Below are positions 20,103 through 28,212 of a stretch of 43,814 bases of DNA, in pieces; position 1 is the stretch's first letter, and each line of letters starts with the position of its first letter. This stretch comes from Ferruginibacter sp. Its GTDB lineage: Bacteria > Bacteroidota > Bacteroidia > Chitinophagales > Chitinophagaceae. The stretch spans positions 1 through 43,814 of the forward strand of contig NZ_JACMOO010000052.1 of the NCBI RefSeq assembly GCF_014377975.1. Direction: 5' to 3'. The position numbers and the translations under genes were made by a program. The notes beneath the pieces are model-generated. The model had not been told where the DNA came from. It searched no databases and saw only the letters and a list, made by a program, of their open reading frames with translations.

Positions 20103-20596
20103 GAAAGTTATGGTGAACAATCACAACGATCTAATCCAAAAATCCATAACAAAACAGAATCTTATTCCTTTGAAAACGGAAAAATCCAAATCCTGAGACT
20201 ATGCCGTAACAGGCGATGATGACTCAAAAAAACCAAAAGCCAATATCCCGGAACTATGCTGTAAAAAGCGATGATGATCCAAAACCAGTAAGCCAATATC
20301 CTTATCTATGCTATAAAAAGCGATGATGATGAGAAAAGACCAAAAAATCAATATCCTGGAACTATGCTGTAACAAGCGATGATGATCCAAAACCAAAGTG
20401 CCAATATCCTAAGCCTAATCTTTCACAAAGGATGACGCCAAAAACCGAACAACTGAAACCAGCTAATTCATTTAATTTGATTTTTCTGGAGCGCTAACCC
20501 CGCTAAAAGTAAATCCCTGAAATGCCGGCTTCGGCTGGCGATTAAAATGTTACTTCCACATACTATGAAAAACTATAGCTTGTGGAAGTTTTTTCA
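20103..20596 (+). ncRNA. Putative structured RNA unit U3
   Basis: About 490 nt. The 5' domain is short, closed by GTTATGG/CCATAAC (20107-20113, 20144-20150), unlike the 14-bp helix of U1 and U4. It carries the longest internal array, five degenerate repeats with cores near 20201, 20256, 20308, 20364 and 20417. The 3' part has AGCG/CGCT (20490-20493, 20501-20504, 7-nt loop), then GCCGGC/GCTGGC (20524-20529, 20534-20539) capped by a TTCG tetraloop closed by C-G, an exceptionally stable RNA hairpin type, and the terminal stem ACTTCCACA/TGTGGAAGT (20552-20560, 20581-20589) with TTTTT following. These features favour RNA over protein. Confidence 0.45.
20178..20445 (+). repeat. Tandem repeat array in U3, five copies
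   Basis: Same repeat as in U1, with core spacings of 55, 52, 56 and 53 nt; the last copy (TTTCACAAAGGATGACGCC) is the most degenerate. The spacing is not a multiple of three and varies, which argues against a repeated protein on either strand. Confidence 0.8.
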
Positions 20597-20600
20597 TTTT
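20552..20600 (+). terminator. Terminal hairpin of U3
   Basis: Stem ACTTCCACA/TGTGGAAGT followed by TTTTTCATTTT. The outer stem is the same as in U1 although the surrounding sequence has diverged. Confidence 0.75.
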
Positions 20601-20945
20601 AATCATGCCTGTTATTTCTCTCCTTTTTTTAAGACTTCGATTAATTTTTGATGTTCAATACCTCCAGATAATAAATCCTTTTTTTTATAAAATATTTTAT
20701 ACAACTCTTCAGAATAATATTAAGCAATTTTATATAAAAACTACAATCCCCACTTTAAAATACCTTCCGGGCTTATTGAACAATATATTGGCAATCAGAA
20801 AAAAGTTTACTTTAAAATCCACTTTACAACCCCTTTACAATAAGTATTTTTACTATGCCTGTTATCGCAAATAAACGTGTTGGTGAAGGCATTAGTACTA
20901 TGTTATACGTATTTACTGCACTGCCATAAAGGGGCAATAATGCTC

Positions 20946-20976
20946 TTGTACAGCATATAAAACTGATGTATCTTTG
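20946..20976 (+). promoter_or_regulatory. Promoter of RNA-like unit U4
   Basis: TTG at 20946-20948, 20-nt spacer, TATCTTTG at 20969-20976: a perfect Bacteroidota promoter. Homology with U1 extends upstream of it (shared GTATTTACTG and ATAA-GC-AATGC-CTTG blocks), so the promoter is part of the duplicated unit. Confidence 0.65.
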
Positions 20977-20980
20977 TATC

Positions 20981-21349
20981 AGAAGTTGATTGGTAGGAAT
21001 TAAATATCAATCATATCCAAATATCCTGATAAAGCCTATAAAGTTTAATACAATATCAATTAAAAGCTAATAGCAAATCCAATATCAGTCAACTTCTTTT
21101 TAAATCTTTTATCCTCAATGCCTAAACAGCATTACGAAAAATCAAAAAATCCGTTTGATTCTTAAATGATCCGGTATCCTGACGAAAATAACCAACTTAA
21201 TGTCTTTTAAAGTATCGATCCCTTATGTTTAAACTGGTTAATACCAGTAAAAGCCAGAAACTGTACCATGGAGTAAATTATTCCGACACAGCCCCCCGCT
21301 AAATTATTTATAAAAACTTCTGCAGTTTAATAACTGTGGAAGTTTTTTG
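20981..21349 (+). ncRNA. Putative structured RNA unit U4
   Basis: The 5' domain is closely related to that of U1: AGAAGTTGATTGGT at 20981-20994 pairs with ATCAGTCAACTTCT at 21084-21097 (two G-U pairs, no mismatch), then a short T run. The first ~35 nt inside the helix are nearly identical to U1 (GGAATTAAATATCAATCATA), whereas the rest of the loop has diverged. The ~54-nt repeats are absent. A hairpin ACTGG/CCAGT lies near 21235-21251. The unit ends in ACTTCTGCAGT/ACTGTGGAAGT (21316-21326, 21333-21343; 11 pairs with two G-U) plus TTTTTT. It ends about 310 nt before the aldolase start codon, which has its own promoter. Confidence 0.45.
21316..21349 (+). terminator. Terminal hairpin of U4
   Basis: 11-bp stem with two G-U pairs, 6-nt loop, followed by TTTTTT (21343-21348). 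Matches the terminators of U1 and U3 in position and outer sequence. Confidence 0.75.
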
Positions 21350-21612
21350 CAATCAACCATCGCCTGTTTTTGCGAACGCTTAAAGCTTAATTTTTTTATC
21401 TGTAAGAATCAGGAATATTTTGCCTGTTTATGGTAACCGTACTGTAATATTTAAAAAAACCACGTATAACCACCTTGGCATACTAAATTTTCGATTGATC
21501 TTCCATCCTGCAAGCAAAAAATAATATTTGATGAAATGTAATATGGAGTTGAAACAACCCGACAATAACCATTTATAACTTTTATGGACAAAAACGAAAT
21601 TCAAATAACCGT

Positions 21613-21641
21613 TTGCCAAAAGTGAAATTCACTTATTTTTG
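21613..21641 (+). promoter_or_regulatory. Promoter of the aldolase gene
   Basis: TTG at 21613-21615, 18-nt spacer, TATTTTTG at 21634-21641, 15 nt before the ATG: a good Bacteroidota promoter with a very short leader. Confidence 0.55.
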
Positions 21642-21656
21642 TAAAAAACAACCAAC

Positions 21657-22724
21657 ATGAGTAAATACACAGCCGGAGTTTTGTTCGGCGCTGAGTTAGA
21701 AGCCCTTTACAATGACGCAAAAACAAACCAGTTTGCAATGCCAGCAATAAACTGCATTGGTACGGATACTATTAATGCCACGCTGGAAGCAGCAGCAAAA
21801 GTTAACTCGCCCGTAATTATACAGTTTAGCAATGGTGGTGCACAGTTTATAGCTGGTAAGGGAATGCCAAATGATAAGTTACAGGCCAATATTTCGGGGG
21901 CAATTTCGGGTGCGCTGCATATACACAATGTAGCCAAATATTACGGGGTACCAGTTGTATTACACACCGATCATGCCGCAAAAAAATGGTTGCCTTGGAT
22001 CACCGGATTGATTGATGCAGGCGAACAGTTTTATAAAGAAAAAGGTCAGCCCTTGTTCAGCTCTCACATGCTTGATTTAAGTGAAGAGCCAATTGAAGAA
22101 AATATTCATACTTCAGTAGAATTTTTTAAAAGAATGGCACCATTGGGCATGAGTATTGAAATTGAACTGGGTGTTACCGGCGGAGAGGAAGATGGTGTTG
22201 ACAACAGCGATATTGAAAATGATAAATTATATACGCAGCCCGAACATGTAGAATATTCTTACACCGAGTTAGGTAAAGTAAGCAATATGTTTACCATTGC
22301 TGCTGCTTTTGGTAATGTACATGGTGTGTACAAACCAGGTAATGTTGAACTACGTCCGGAGATCTTAAATAATAGCCAGGTGTATATTGAGAAGAAATTA
22401 CGAACTGGTGCAAAACCTGTATTCTTTGTATTCCATGGTGGCAGCGGATCTCCACAGCACCAGATAAGAGAAGCAATTGGTTATGGTGCTATTAAAATGA
22501 ACATTGATACTGATTTGCAATGGGCATTTTGGGAAGGTGTTTTAAACAATTATAAAAAGAATGAAGGGTACCTGCAGGGCCAGTTAGGCAATCCGGAAGG
22601 AAGCGACAAACCCAATAAAAAACAATACGATCCCAGAGTATGGTTGCGCAAGGGACAGGAAACTTTTATAAAACGCCTTGAAACAGCTTTTGATGATTTG
22701 AATTGTATCAACAGAAATGCATAA
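21657..22724 (+). CDS. fbaA: Class II fructose-bisphosphate aldolase
   Basis: 355 residues, the length of the class IIA (E. coli FbaA-like) enzymes. It reversibly splits fructose-1,6-bisphosphate into glyceraldehyde-3-phosphate and dihydroxyacetone phosphate, using zinc. Visible features: VVLHTDHAAKKW (about 100-111) with the catalytic Asp and a zinc His, the class IIA GVTGGEEDGVDNS segment, a second zinc His in NVHGVYKPGNVELRP, and the phosphate-binding FHGGSGSP and INIDTDLQ-type NIDTD motif. All key residues are present. It stands alone with its own promoter and a strong terminator. Confidence 0.97.
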   Translation: MSKYTAGVLFGAELEALYNDAKTNQFAMPAINCIGTDTINATLEAAAKVNSPVIIQFSNGGAQFIAGKGMPNDKLQANISGAISGALHIHNVAKYYGVPVVLHTDHAAKKWLPWITGLIDAGEQFYKEKGQPLFSSHMLDLSEEPIEENIHTSVEFFKRMAPLGMSIEIELGVTGGEEDGVDNSDIENDKLYTQPEHVEYSYTELGKVSNMFTIAAAFGNVHGVYKPGNVELRPEILNNSQVYIEKKLRTGAKPVFFVFHGGSGSPQHQIREAIGYGAIKMNIDTDLQWAFWEGVLNNYKKNEGYLQGQLGNPEGSDKPNKKQYDPRVWLRKGQETFIKRLETAFDDLNCINRNA

Positions 22725-22739
22725 TCTTTCAATAGAGCG

Positions 22740-22799
22740 CTGTAAACAATTTATATTTATAATTAATAAAGTAATATAAATTGTTTACAGTTATTTTTT
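22740..22799 (+). terminator. Strong intrinsic terminator after the aldolase gene
   Basis: A perfect 18-bp inverted repeat, arms 22740-22757 (starting CTGTAAACAATTTATAT) and 22773-22790, 15-nt loop, followed by TTATTTTTTG. It ends the aldolase transcript 16 nt past the stop codon. Confidence 0.88.
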
Positions 22800-22900
22800 G
22801 ACGCCCTCTAAAAGCTATTTTGGAGATGTAATAATTTTTAACTTCTAAAAGAACCCTGCATATTTAGCATTTTTACACCCTTATGCAGGTGGGGCTTATT

Positions 22901-23812
22901 ATGATAAAAGAAGAAGATTTTGATGCCAACCTTGCCGGTGAAGATGGAGAATCGGAAGAAACACAAAGAAGCTGGTTCAAACGCATAAAAAAGGGTATCC
23001 TTACTGCTACCAAAGATAAGGCTGATGCGCCTGAAGGATTGTGGACCAAGTGCCCCAATTGCAAATACACCTGCACCGTATCTGAGTTAAGGGAAAATTT
23101 ATTTGTTTGCCCTAAATGTGATCACCATCACCGCATTGGCAGTGGGGAATACTTTGAAATTTTATTCGATGAAAATGAATTCGAAGAATTGTTTGCCAAT
23201 ATAGTGTCAACAGATTATTTAAAATTTGTTGATTTAAAACCGTACGATAAAAGACTGGAGGAAACCTACGCAAAAACCGGCATTCATGATTCAATCACGG
23301 TAGCACATGGTAAATTAAAAGGCAATGATTTTGTGGTGGCTTGTATGGATTTTGAATTTATTGGTGGCAGCCTGGGAAGTGTGATGGGTGAAAAAATATG
23401 CCGTGCCTGCGATTACTGCATTTTGCATGGCATACCATTGATGATCATCAATAAAAGTGGTGGTGCCAGGATGATGGAAAGCGCCTTTTCACTGATGCAA
23501 CTGGCAAAAACTTCAGGCAAATTATCACTGTTAGCCGATGCTAAAATTCCTTATATTTCACTTTGTACCGATCCTACTTTTGGTGGTACTACTGCTTCCT
23601 TTGCCATGCTGGGTGATATTATTTGTGGCGAACCGGGTGCTTTGATTGGGTTTGCAGGACCAAGAGTGATTAAAGAAACCATAAAAAAAGATCTTCCGCC
23701 GGGTTTTCAGCGAAGTGAATTTTTACTGGAGCATGGTTTTTTAGATTTTATTGTTAACCGAAAAGAACTGAAAGATAAATTGGCTTCGGTATTGTTGCTA
23801 TTTAAAAATTAA
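22901..23812 (+). CDS. accD: Acetyl-CoA carboxylase carboxyltransferase subunit beta
   Basis: 303 residues from ATG 22901; an in-frame ATG at 22883 would add six. The later start is preferred because AGGTGGGG lies about 12 nt before it. It forms, with AccA, the carboxyltransferase that makes malonyl-CoA for fatty-acid synthesis. A four-cysteine zinc ribbon is at CPNCKYTC and CPKCDHHH, followed by the crotonase-type core with [18 protein letters not shown], the SGGARMMES oxyanion region and [11 protein letters not shown]. An acidic ~25-residue extension ([17 protein letters not shown]) precedes the usual WFKRIKKGI start, longer than in many relatives. Convergent with the serine dehydratase gene, 14 nt apart. 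Confidence 0.95.
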   Translation: MIKEEDFDANLAGEDGESEETQRSWFKRIKKGILTATKDKADAPEGLWTKCPNCKYTCTVSELRENLFVCPKCDHHHRIGSGEYFEILFDENEFEELFANIVSTDYLKFVDLKPYDKRLEETYAKTGIHDSITVAHGKLKGNDFVVACMDFEFIGGSLGSVMGEKICRACDYCILHGIPLMIINKSGGARMMESAFSLMQLAKTSGKLSLLADAKIPYISLCTDPTFGGTTASFAMLGDIICGEPGALIGFAGPRVIKETIKKDLPPGFQRSEFLLEHGFLDFIVNRKELKDKLASVLLLFKN

Positions 23813-23826
23813 TTTTATTTCCTGTT

Positions 23827-25254
23827 TTAACATTCACTTAAACTGATGGGGATATTGATCGCAAGCCCACCATCTGAAGTTTCTTTGTACTTACTGTTCA
23901 TGTCAAGGGCAGTATCCCACATAGTTTTTATCACTCCATCCAGACTTACTTTTGCATAATCTGGAGAGCTTTGTAAAGCAAGCTGGCAGGCGGTAATGGC
24001 TTTGATAGCACCCATGGTATTTCTCTCAATACAGGGTATTTGTACCAGCCCGGCAATGGGGTCGCATGTAAGGCCAAGGTGATGTTCCATGGCAATTTCG
24101 GCTGCCATTAAAGTTTGCTTTTGTGTACCGCCCATGCATTCGGTAAGTGCCGCGGCGGCCATTGCACTGCTTACACCGATTTCTGCCTGGCAACCACCCA
24201 TTGCTGCAGAGATAGTTGCACCTTTTTTAAAAATACAGCCCACTTCACTGGCTGTTAATAAAAAACGGATGATCTTATCTTCGGTATTGCCGTCACAAAA
24301 AATAATATAGTATTGCAAAACGGCTGGTATTACGCCAGCTGCGCCATTAGTAGGTGCGGTTACTACCCTGCCAAACGAGGCATTTTCTTCATTTACTGCA
24401 AGTGCAAAACAACTTACCCAATCCAGAATATATTTAAAATCATTACCGCCCTGGCGGATGGCCTCTGTCCAGCTTTCGTAGTCATGATAACTGCGTTGTT
24501 GTAATAATTTTTTATTCAAATCAAATCCCCTGCGTTTAACCAATAACCCACCGGGTAAATTACCCTGTGTATGGCAGCCGCGATACATACATTCCTTCAT
24601 CACTTTCCAAATTGCCCGTACTCCTTTTTTGGTATCATCTTCCGGCCTCCAGGCATTTTCATTTTCCATTACTACTTCGCTTATATTCATCCCGGTACGA
24701 ATGCACCAGTGCAGAAGATCTGCTGCAGTATTGATGGGAAAAGGCAAAATGATTTCTTTTTTTTCATCTTTTATAAAACCTTCTTTTATCACGAAGCCGC
24801 CCCCAATAGAATAATAGGTTTCAGCAAAGGCATCACCGTTGGTTAAGTTTACTAAAAAGGTCAATGCGTTGGGATGAAAGGGCAAAGATTCTGTAAATAA
24901 AAATTCAATATCTTCCTGCGGATCAAAATCAATTTCGTGCCGGCCATTCAATACTATTTTTTTCATATTGCTGATATCATCCATTTTGGCCGCAATATTT
25001 TTTACATCAAATGTAACCGGATCTTCGCCACATAAGCCAAGTTGCACTGCAATACTGGTACCATGCCCAACGCCCGTCTTTGCCAAAGAGCCATATAACA
25101 ACACTTCTATATTTTTAACCTGCTGTAAAATCTTTTTTTCTTCCAGCGACACTAAAAAAAGCAATGCCGCCTTCCAGGGGCCAAGCGTATGGCTGCTGCT
25201 TGGTCCAACGCCAATTTTAAACATATCAAAAACAGAAATGGCTTCGTGGCTCAA
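23827..25254 (-). CDS. sdaA: L-serine ammonia-lyase (iron-sulfur dependent), single chain
   Basis: 475 residues with both domains fused, as in E. coli SdaA. It deaminates L-serine to pyruvate and ammonia using a labile [4Fe-4S] cluster. The N-terminal regulatory/beta domain begins [18 protein letters not shown] (about 6-23). The alpha domain carries the cysteine ligands in [23 protein letters not shown] and [11 protein letters not shown]. The glycine-rich [13 protein letters not shown] is present. The gene lies 14 nt after the FKBP gene on the minus strand, probably as the last gene of a three-gene transcript. All expected cluster ligands are seen. Confidence 0.95.
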   Translation of the reverse strand: MSHEAISVFDMFKIGVGPSSSHTLGPWKAALLFLVSLEEKKILQQVKNIEVLLYGSLAKTGVGHGTSIAVQLGLCGEDPVTFDVKNIAAKMDDISNMKKIVLNGRHEIDFDPQEDIEFLFTESLPFHPNALTFLVNLTNGDAFAETYYSIGGGFVIKEGFIKDEKKEIILPFPINTAADLLHWCIRTGMNISEVVMENENAWRPEDDTKKGVRAIWKVMKECMYRGCHTQGNLPGGLLVKRRGFDLNKKLLQQRSYHDYESWTEAIRQGGNDFKYILDWVSCFALAVNEENASFGRVVTAPTNGAAGVIPAVLQYYIIFCDGNTEDKIIRFLLTASEVGCIFKKGATISAAMGGCQAEIGVSSAMAAAALTECMGGTQKQTLMAAEIAMEHHLGLTCDPIAGLVQIPCIERNTMGAIKAITACQLALQSSPDYAKVSLDGVIKTMWDTALDMNSKYKETSDGGLAINIPISLSEC

Positions 25255-25268
25255 AACAAAATTTTTAA

Positions 25269-25751
25269 TTATTGAACATCCACCAATTGAACAGTAAAGA
25301 TCAAAGTAGAGTTACCTGGTATTCCATTATAATCATTACAGCCATAGGCTAAGGTTGGAGGTAAATATAAATTAATTGTTCCACCTTTTTTAATTAATGG
25401 AACGCCTAATTGCCAACCTTTTATTACTCCGGATAATTGGAATGTTACTACTGGTTTACCGTCATTTGAATCAAAGACGGTACCATTGGTAAACTTGCCC
25501 TTATAATTTACGGATACTGTATTTGCAACAGTTGGTGAAACGCCTGCACCCGGAGCAACTATCTGATAAAAAAAGCCCCCGGGATCTTGTGTAGCAGTTA
25601 TAGAGTTCGCTGTCAGGTATTTTTGAATAGCAGCGATTTCTGCCGCACTTACAACACCGGTGTTGTTACAATTATTAGTTGTTGATGAACTTTTGTTACA
25701 GGCAGTAATTATAAATGGCAATGCAACAATAAAAAATAACTTTTTGTACAT
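25269..25751 (-). CDS. FKBP-type peptidyl-prolyl cis-trans isomerase, lipoprotein
   Basis: 160 residues from the ATG at 25751; an upstream in-frame Met 12 codons earlier would place charged residues before the signal and is rejected. The signal [20 protein letters not shown] carries a lipobox, ITAC, so the mature protein is a lipoprotein. The C-terminal ~95 residues are an FKBP domain: [34 protein letters not shown], and the Tyr-bearing [20 protein letters not shown] ending [10 protein letters not shown]. It should speed prolyl isomerisation of exported proteins. It sits between a small membrane protein gene and sdaA on the minus strand with short gaps. Confidence 0.93.
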   Translation of the reverse strand: MYKKLFFIVALPFIITACNKSSSTTNNCNNTGVVSAAEIAAIQKYLTANSITATQDPGGFFYQIVAPGAGVSPTVANTVSVNYKGKFTNGTVFDSNDGKPVVTFQLSGVIKGWQLGVPLIKKGGTINLYLPPTLAYGCNDYNGIPGNSTLIFTVQLVDVQ

Positions 25752-25761
25752 ACTTTTTTTA

Positions 25762-26106
25762 TTAATTAGGGTTTGTTTGGTTATCAATTTTATTTTTTTT
25801 TGATTTTATTTCGTTGTACAACTGTTCATTCATTTCCCATTTATATTGCATACGGAAGTAACCGTAAAAAACAATGATGATGCTGGTAGCAAGCAGGATG
25901 GTAATAAAGCTGCCTGGCGAAGTTGCAGATATTTTTGTGTACCAGTTTGGGGCAAATAACCTTACCACTATTACAGATAAAATAATGGGCAGTGCAAACA
26001 AAAAAGCCATGGGTAAGCCCCCGCTTATTTTGCTTGTGAAAGTATTTTCTTTTTCCCGTACCTGTTCCCAGTATTGTAGAAATGCAATATCTTTTTCACT
26101 TATCAT
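25762..26106 (-). CDS. Small two-helix membrane protein, hypothetical
   Basis: 114 residues. A polar N-terminus (MISEKDIAFLQYWEQVREKE) is followed by two membrane segments, about residues 32-50 (AFLFALPIILSVIVVRLF) and 66-83 (FITILLATSIIIVFYGYF), and a charged, Lys/Asn-rich C-terminal tail. It is a common small protein type in Chitinophagaceae, with no assigned function that I know of. The stop lies 10 nt before the FKBP start, so the two are probably co-transcribed. Divergent from the HU-CCDC81-like gene. Confidence 0.75.
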   Translation of the reverse strand: MISEKDIAFLQYWEQVREKENTFTSKISGGLPMAFLFALPIILSVIVVRLFAPNWYTKISATSPGSFITILLATSIIIVFYGYFRMQYKWEMNEQLYNEIKSKKNKIDNQTNPN

Positions 26107-26179
26107 GCAGTAAAGTTAACCAATAATTAAGTTGTTGTTTTGCTAATTGAGCAATATTAGTTAGGTTTGTTTTACCCAA

Positions 26180-27115
26180 ATGTCTTTTATTTTGAAAATA
26201 GAACAACTCATCGTTCAGTATTTATATTCCTGTAAACAGGTTGCCCTGCCGGGTATTGGTACTATTAAATTAAAAACAGATACAGTTTTACCCACACCCG
26301 GCGACAAGGATTTTATCATGCCTGCGGACGCATTTTCGTTTGAATATAATTTAAAAGCAGTCGAAGATGAAAAATTCGTGGATTATATTGTACAACATAC
26401 AAACAAAATAAAGCCGCTGGCATCGTCTGACCTGGAAAGTTATGCAATACTGGCTAAACAGTTTTTAAATATCGGCAAACCCCTTGTTATTGAAGGCGTA
26501 GGTACCATTCAAAAAAACCAGCAGGGATTTTATGAATTTTCTCAGGGTAATTTTATTACGCCCAGAATAGATAACATTCCTAAACTGGTAAAAGAAAAAC
26601 GGGAAGAACCAATTTCATTTGAAAGTGAATATGAGGGAAATAATAACAATAAAAATATAATAATTGCTATAACGCTTTTTGCCGGCATTGCAATGGTGGT
26701 ATTTGCTGCGTATTATTTTCTTGTACTAAAACAACCGGAAAGTTCCGCAGTAACTGAAACACCTGGGATAAAACAAGAAACAGGTAAAAAAGATACAGCA
26801 AAAACTGCCGTGGCAGCAATTGATACAATAAAAAAAGATACTGTTAACAGCGTTGCAATTTTAATCCCTGCTCCTGCAGCCCTAAAAACAGACAGCAGCA
26901 ATTTTAAAATTGTAATAAAAGAATATCATTCAGAAGAAGCCATAAACAAAGCCTTTAGCCGCCTTAAAAGTTATGGCCATAAACTGTTAATTGTTAAGGT
27001 AGATTCTACAACTTATAAATTGATGATGCCATTTTATAAGCCGCTGTCTGATACAGCAAGGGTCAGGGATTCTCTTAAAATATTTTTTGGTGGCAAGCCT
27101 TATGTGCAGTTATAA
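26180..27115 (+). CDS. HU-CCDC81/SPOR-type single-pass membrane protein
   Basis: 311 residues. The N-terminal ~140 residues match the bacterial CCDC81-like HU module (IEQLIVQYLYSCKQVALPGI, with a second half GKPLVIEGVGTIQKNQQG), related in fold to HU DNA-binding proteins. A membrane helix follows (about residues 160-178, NIIIAITLFAGIAMVVFAAY), then a low-complexity Thr/Lys/Ala linker and a C-terminal region resembling SPOR domains, which bind denuded septal peptidoglycan (KIVIKEYHSEEAINKAFSRL). This arrangement places the HU module in the cytoplasm and the SPOR-like part in the periplasm. A cell-division or envelope role is inferred. Single gene. Confidence 0.8.
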   Translation: MSFILKIEQLIVQYLYSCKQVALPGIGTIKLKTDTVLPTPGDKDFIMPADAFSFEYNLKAVEDEKFVDYIVQHTNKIKPLASSDLESYAILAKQFLNIGKPLVIEGVGTIQKNQQGFYEFSQGNFITPRIDNIPKLVKEKREEPISFESEYEGNNNNKNIIIAITLFAGIAMVVFAAYYFLVLKQPESSAVTETPGIKQETGKKDTAKTAVAAIDTIKKDTVNSVAILIPAPAALKTDSSNFKIVIKEYHSEEAINKAFSRLKSYGHKLLIVKVDSTTYKLMMPFYKPLSDTARVRDSLKIFFGGKPYVQL

Positions 27116-27190
27116 AAAGACTTTCGGTTCAAAAAATTAAATCATCTGTTTTAAACAAAAAAGGTTTCAGTGAGTAATCAAAATCTTTTA

Positions 27191-27733
27191 TTAAAAATTG
27201 ATTGCCACAGTAATTTTTGGTGCTTTGTTTACCTTGCCTGCTTCAATGGCTTTACCGGTAATTCCGTAATCTTCTACTTTAATGGTAAAAGCAGCGGAGG
27301 CAGCAATTGATTTACCGGTTACAATAATTACTCCCCTCGCATTAATGGGTTTGGTGATGCCATGAATTTTTAAATCGCCGCTGACTTCTGCAGCGTATGT
27401 TCCATCTTTACTAAAATCAACACTGGCCAGGTTAGTGATTTTACCTTTAAACGTAGCGGTAGGAAACTTATCAGAATCAATCCAGCTAACGCTGTTGAAA
27501 TGACCCTGCATCATTGGATTAGCAAAAGAAAAATTTTTCATGATGGCTTCAAAAGCTATTCCACCTGTTTTGGTATCTAATGCTGCTACTACCGCCTTAT
27601 TTTCAGCCTTAGGCAATGCATCCATACTGGTAGTAGCATCGAAATTAATAGCGCCGGAAGTGGTTGTTTTTTTTTGAGCAGAAACACCAGCCACCGTAAA
27701 AAGTAGGGTAAAAATTAAGGTCGTTATTTTCAT
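27191..27733 (-). CDS. YceI family protein
   Basis: 180 residues. Signal peptide MKITTLIFTLLFTVAGVSAQ. The mature part is an eight-stranded lipocalin-like barrel of the YceI family, seen in AIMKNFSFANPMMQGHFNSV, FPTATFKGKITNLASVDFS, and GDLKIHGITKPINARGVII. Family members bind isoprenoids or other amphiphiles in the periplasm. It is the second gene of a minus-strand pair, 29 nt after the OB-fold-like gene. Confidence 0.9.
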   Translation of the reverse strand: MKITTLIFTLLFTVAGVSAQKKTTTSGAINFDATTSMDALPKAENKAVVAALDTKTGGIAFEAIMKNFSFANPMMQGHFNSVSWIDSDKFPTATFKGKITNLASVDFSKDGTYAAEVSGDLKIHGITKPINARGVIIVTGKSIAASAAFTIKVEDYGITGKAIEAGKVNKAPKITVAINF

Positions 27734-27762
27734 TGTTGTTTGCTTTTTTTTAGTTTAAAAAT

Positions 27763-28212
27763 TTATTTGTTTAATGCACATCTTTTGAAAGTAATAAATT
27801 CTGCTTCAAGTATTTCGCTGTAAGCACCGCCGCTACAGGAACCTTTTATCGACACATCATCTCCTTGTTTTATACTTTTTGCTTCGGCAAGGTGTTGTGA
27901 CTGAAAAGCAAAAATAACATAAGAGCCAGTCCTATCAGCCATTTTTATATTTACTGTGGTATCTGCAAATTCCAAGGCGGTTACAATCCCCGTAACCGTT
28001 ACAATCTTTTCTGCATATTTTTTATTGGCAATGGTATCATTTCTTTTAAATTCTTTTATAATATCCATTGCACTAATTGTGTACGCAGATTTCTCTTTAC
28101 CAGTATCACCAAATGTTTCTGTGTACCGGTACCATACTAATAGTCCTAACCCCAGAGCAATAACTATACCCGCAATGATTATATTTTTGATTTTATATTT
28201 ACTGATACACAT
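27763..28212 (-). CDS. Membrane-anchored OB-fold-like protein (tRNA_anti-like)
   Basis: 149 residues. An N-terminal anchor (about residues 10-26, NIIIAGIVIALGLGLLVW) is followed by a region with the pattern of the tRNA_anti-like OB fold: KYAEKIVTVTGIVTALEFAD, VNIKMADRTGSYVIFAF, IKQGDDVSIKGSCSG and SEILEAEFITFKRCAL. Such proteins in Bacteroidota often lie next to YceI genes, as here. A direct nucleic-acid role is unlikely given the periplasmic location; function is unknown. The gene is first of the pair with YceI, and codon use looks normal. Confidence 0.75.
   Translation of the reverse strand: MCISKYKIKNIIIAGIVIALGLGLLVWYRYTETFGDTGKEKSAYTISAMDIIKEFKRNDTIANKKYAEKIVTVTGIVTALEFADTTVNIKMADRTGSYVIFAFQSQHLAEAKSIKQGDDVSIKGSCSGGAYSEILEAEFITFKRCALNK

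Larger units (their letters stand above)
18734..21656. other. 2.9-kb non-protein region with four tandem RNA-like units (overview)
   Basis: No reading frame here has a recognisable family or good codon use. The stretch holds four diverged tandem copies of one element, called U1-U4 below, all pointing plus. U1, U3 and U4 have a promoter-like start at a TTTGTATCAGAA motif and an end at an ACTTC/GAAGT hairpin with a T run. U2 is the most decayed. Spacer 20600-20880 between U3 and U4 is A+T-rich and shows nothing else; 21360-21600 is likewise plain. Confidence 0.6.

Noticed and set aside
20199..20396. Minus-strand frame of 65 codons through the U3 repeats (and a similar one at 19193-19390)
   Set aside because: The frames arise from the tandem repeats; repeat length is not a multiple of three, so the peptide repeats do not stay in frame, and no start signal or family is seen.
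19182..20445. CRISPR array
   Set aside because: Repeats are degenerate, the sequence between them is also partly conserved, spacings are irregular and no cas gene is present.
20605..20874. 89-codon plus-strand frame between U3 and U4, considered as a toxin partner
   Set aside because: Composition follows the A+T-rich background (Phe/Ile/Leu/Lys/Tyr/Asn), with no domain, and it begins inside the U3 terminator area.
18900..21350. Insertion sequence or MITE cluster
   Set aside because: No transposase, no target-site duplication and no terminal inverted repeats; each unit instead has promoter and terminator at its ends.
18900..21350. Type III toxin-antitoxin RNA
   Set aside because: The repeat array fits in outline, but no ToxN-like endoribonuclease lies beside it; the next gene is an aldolase with its own promoter.
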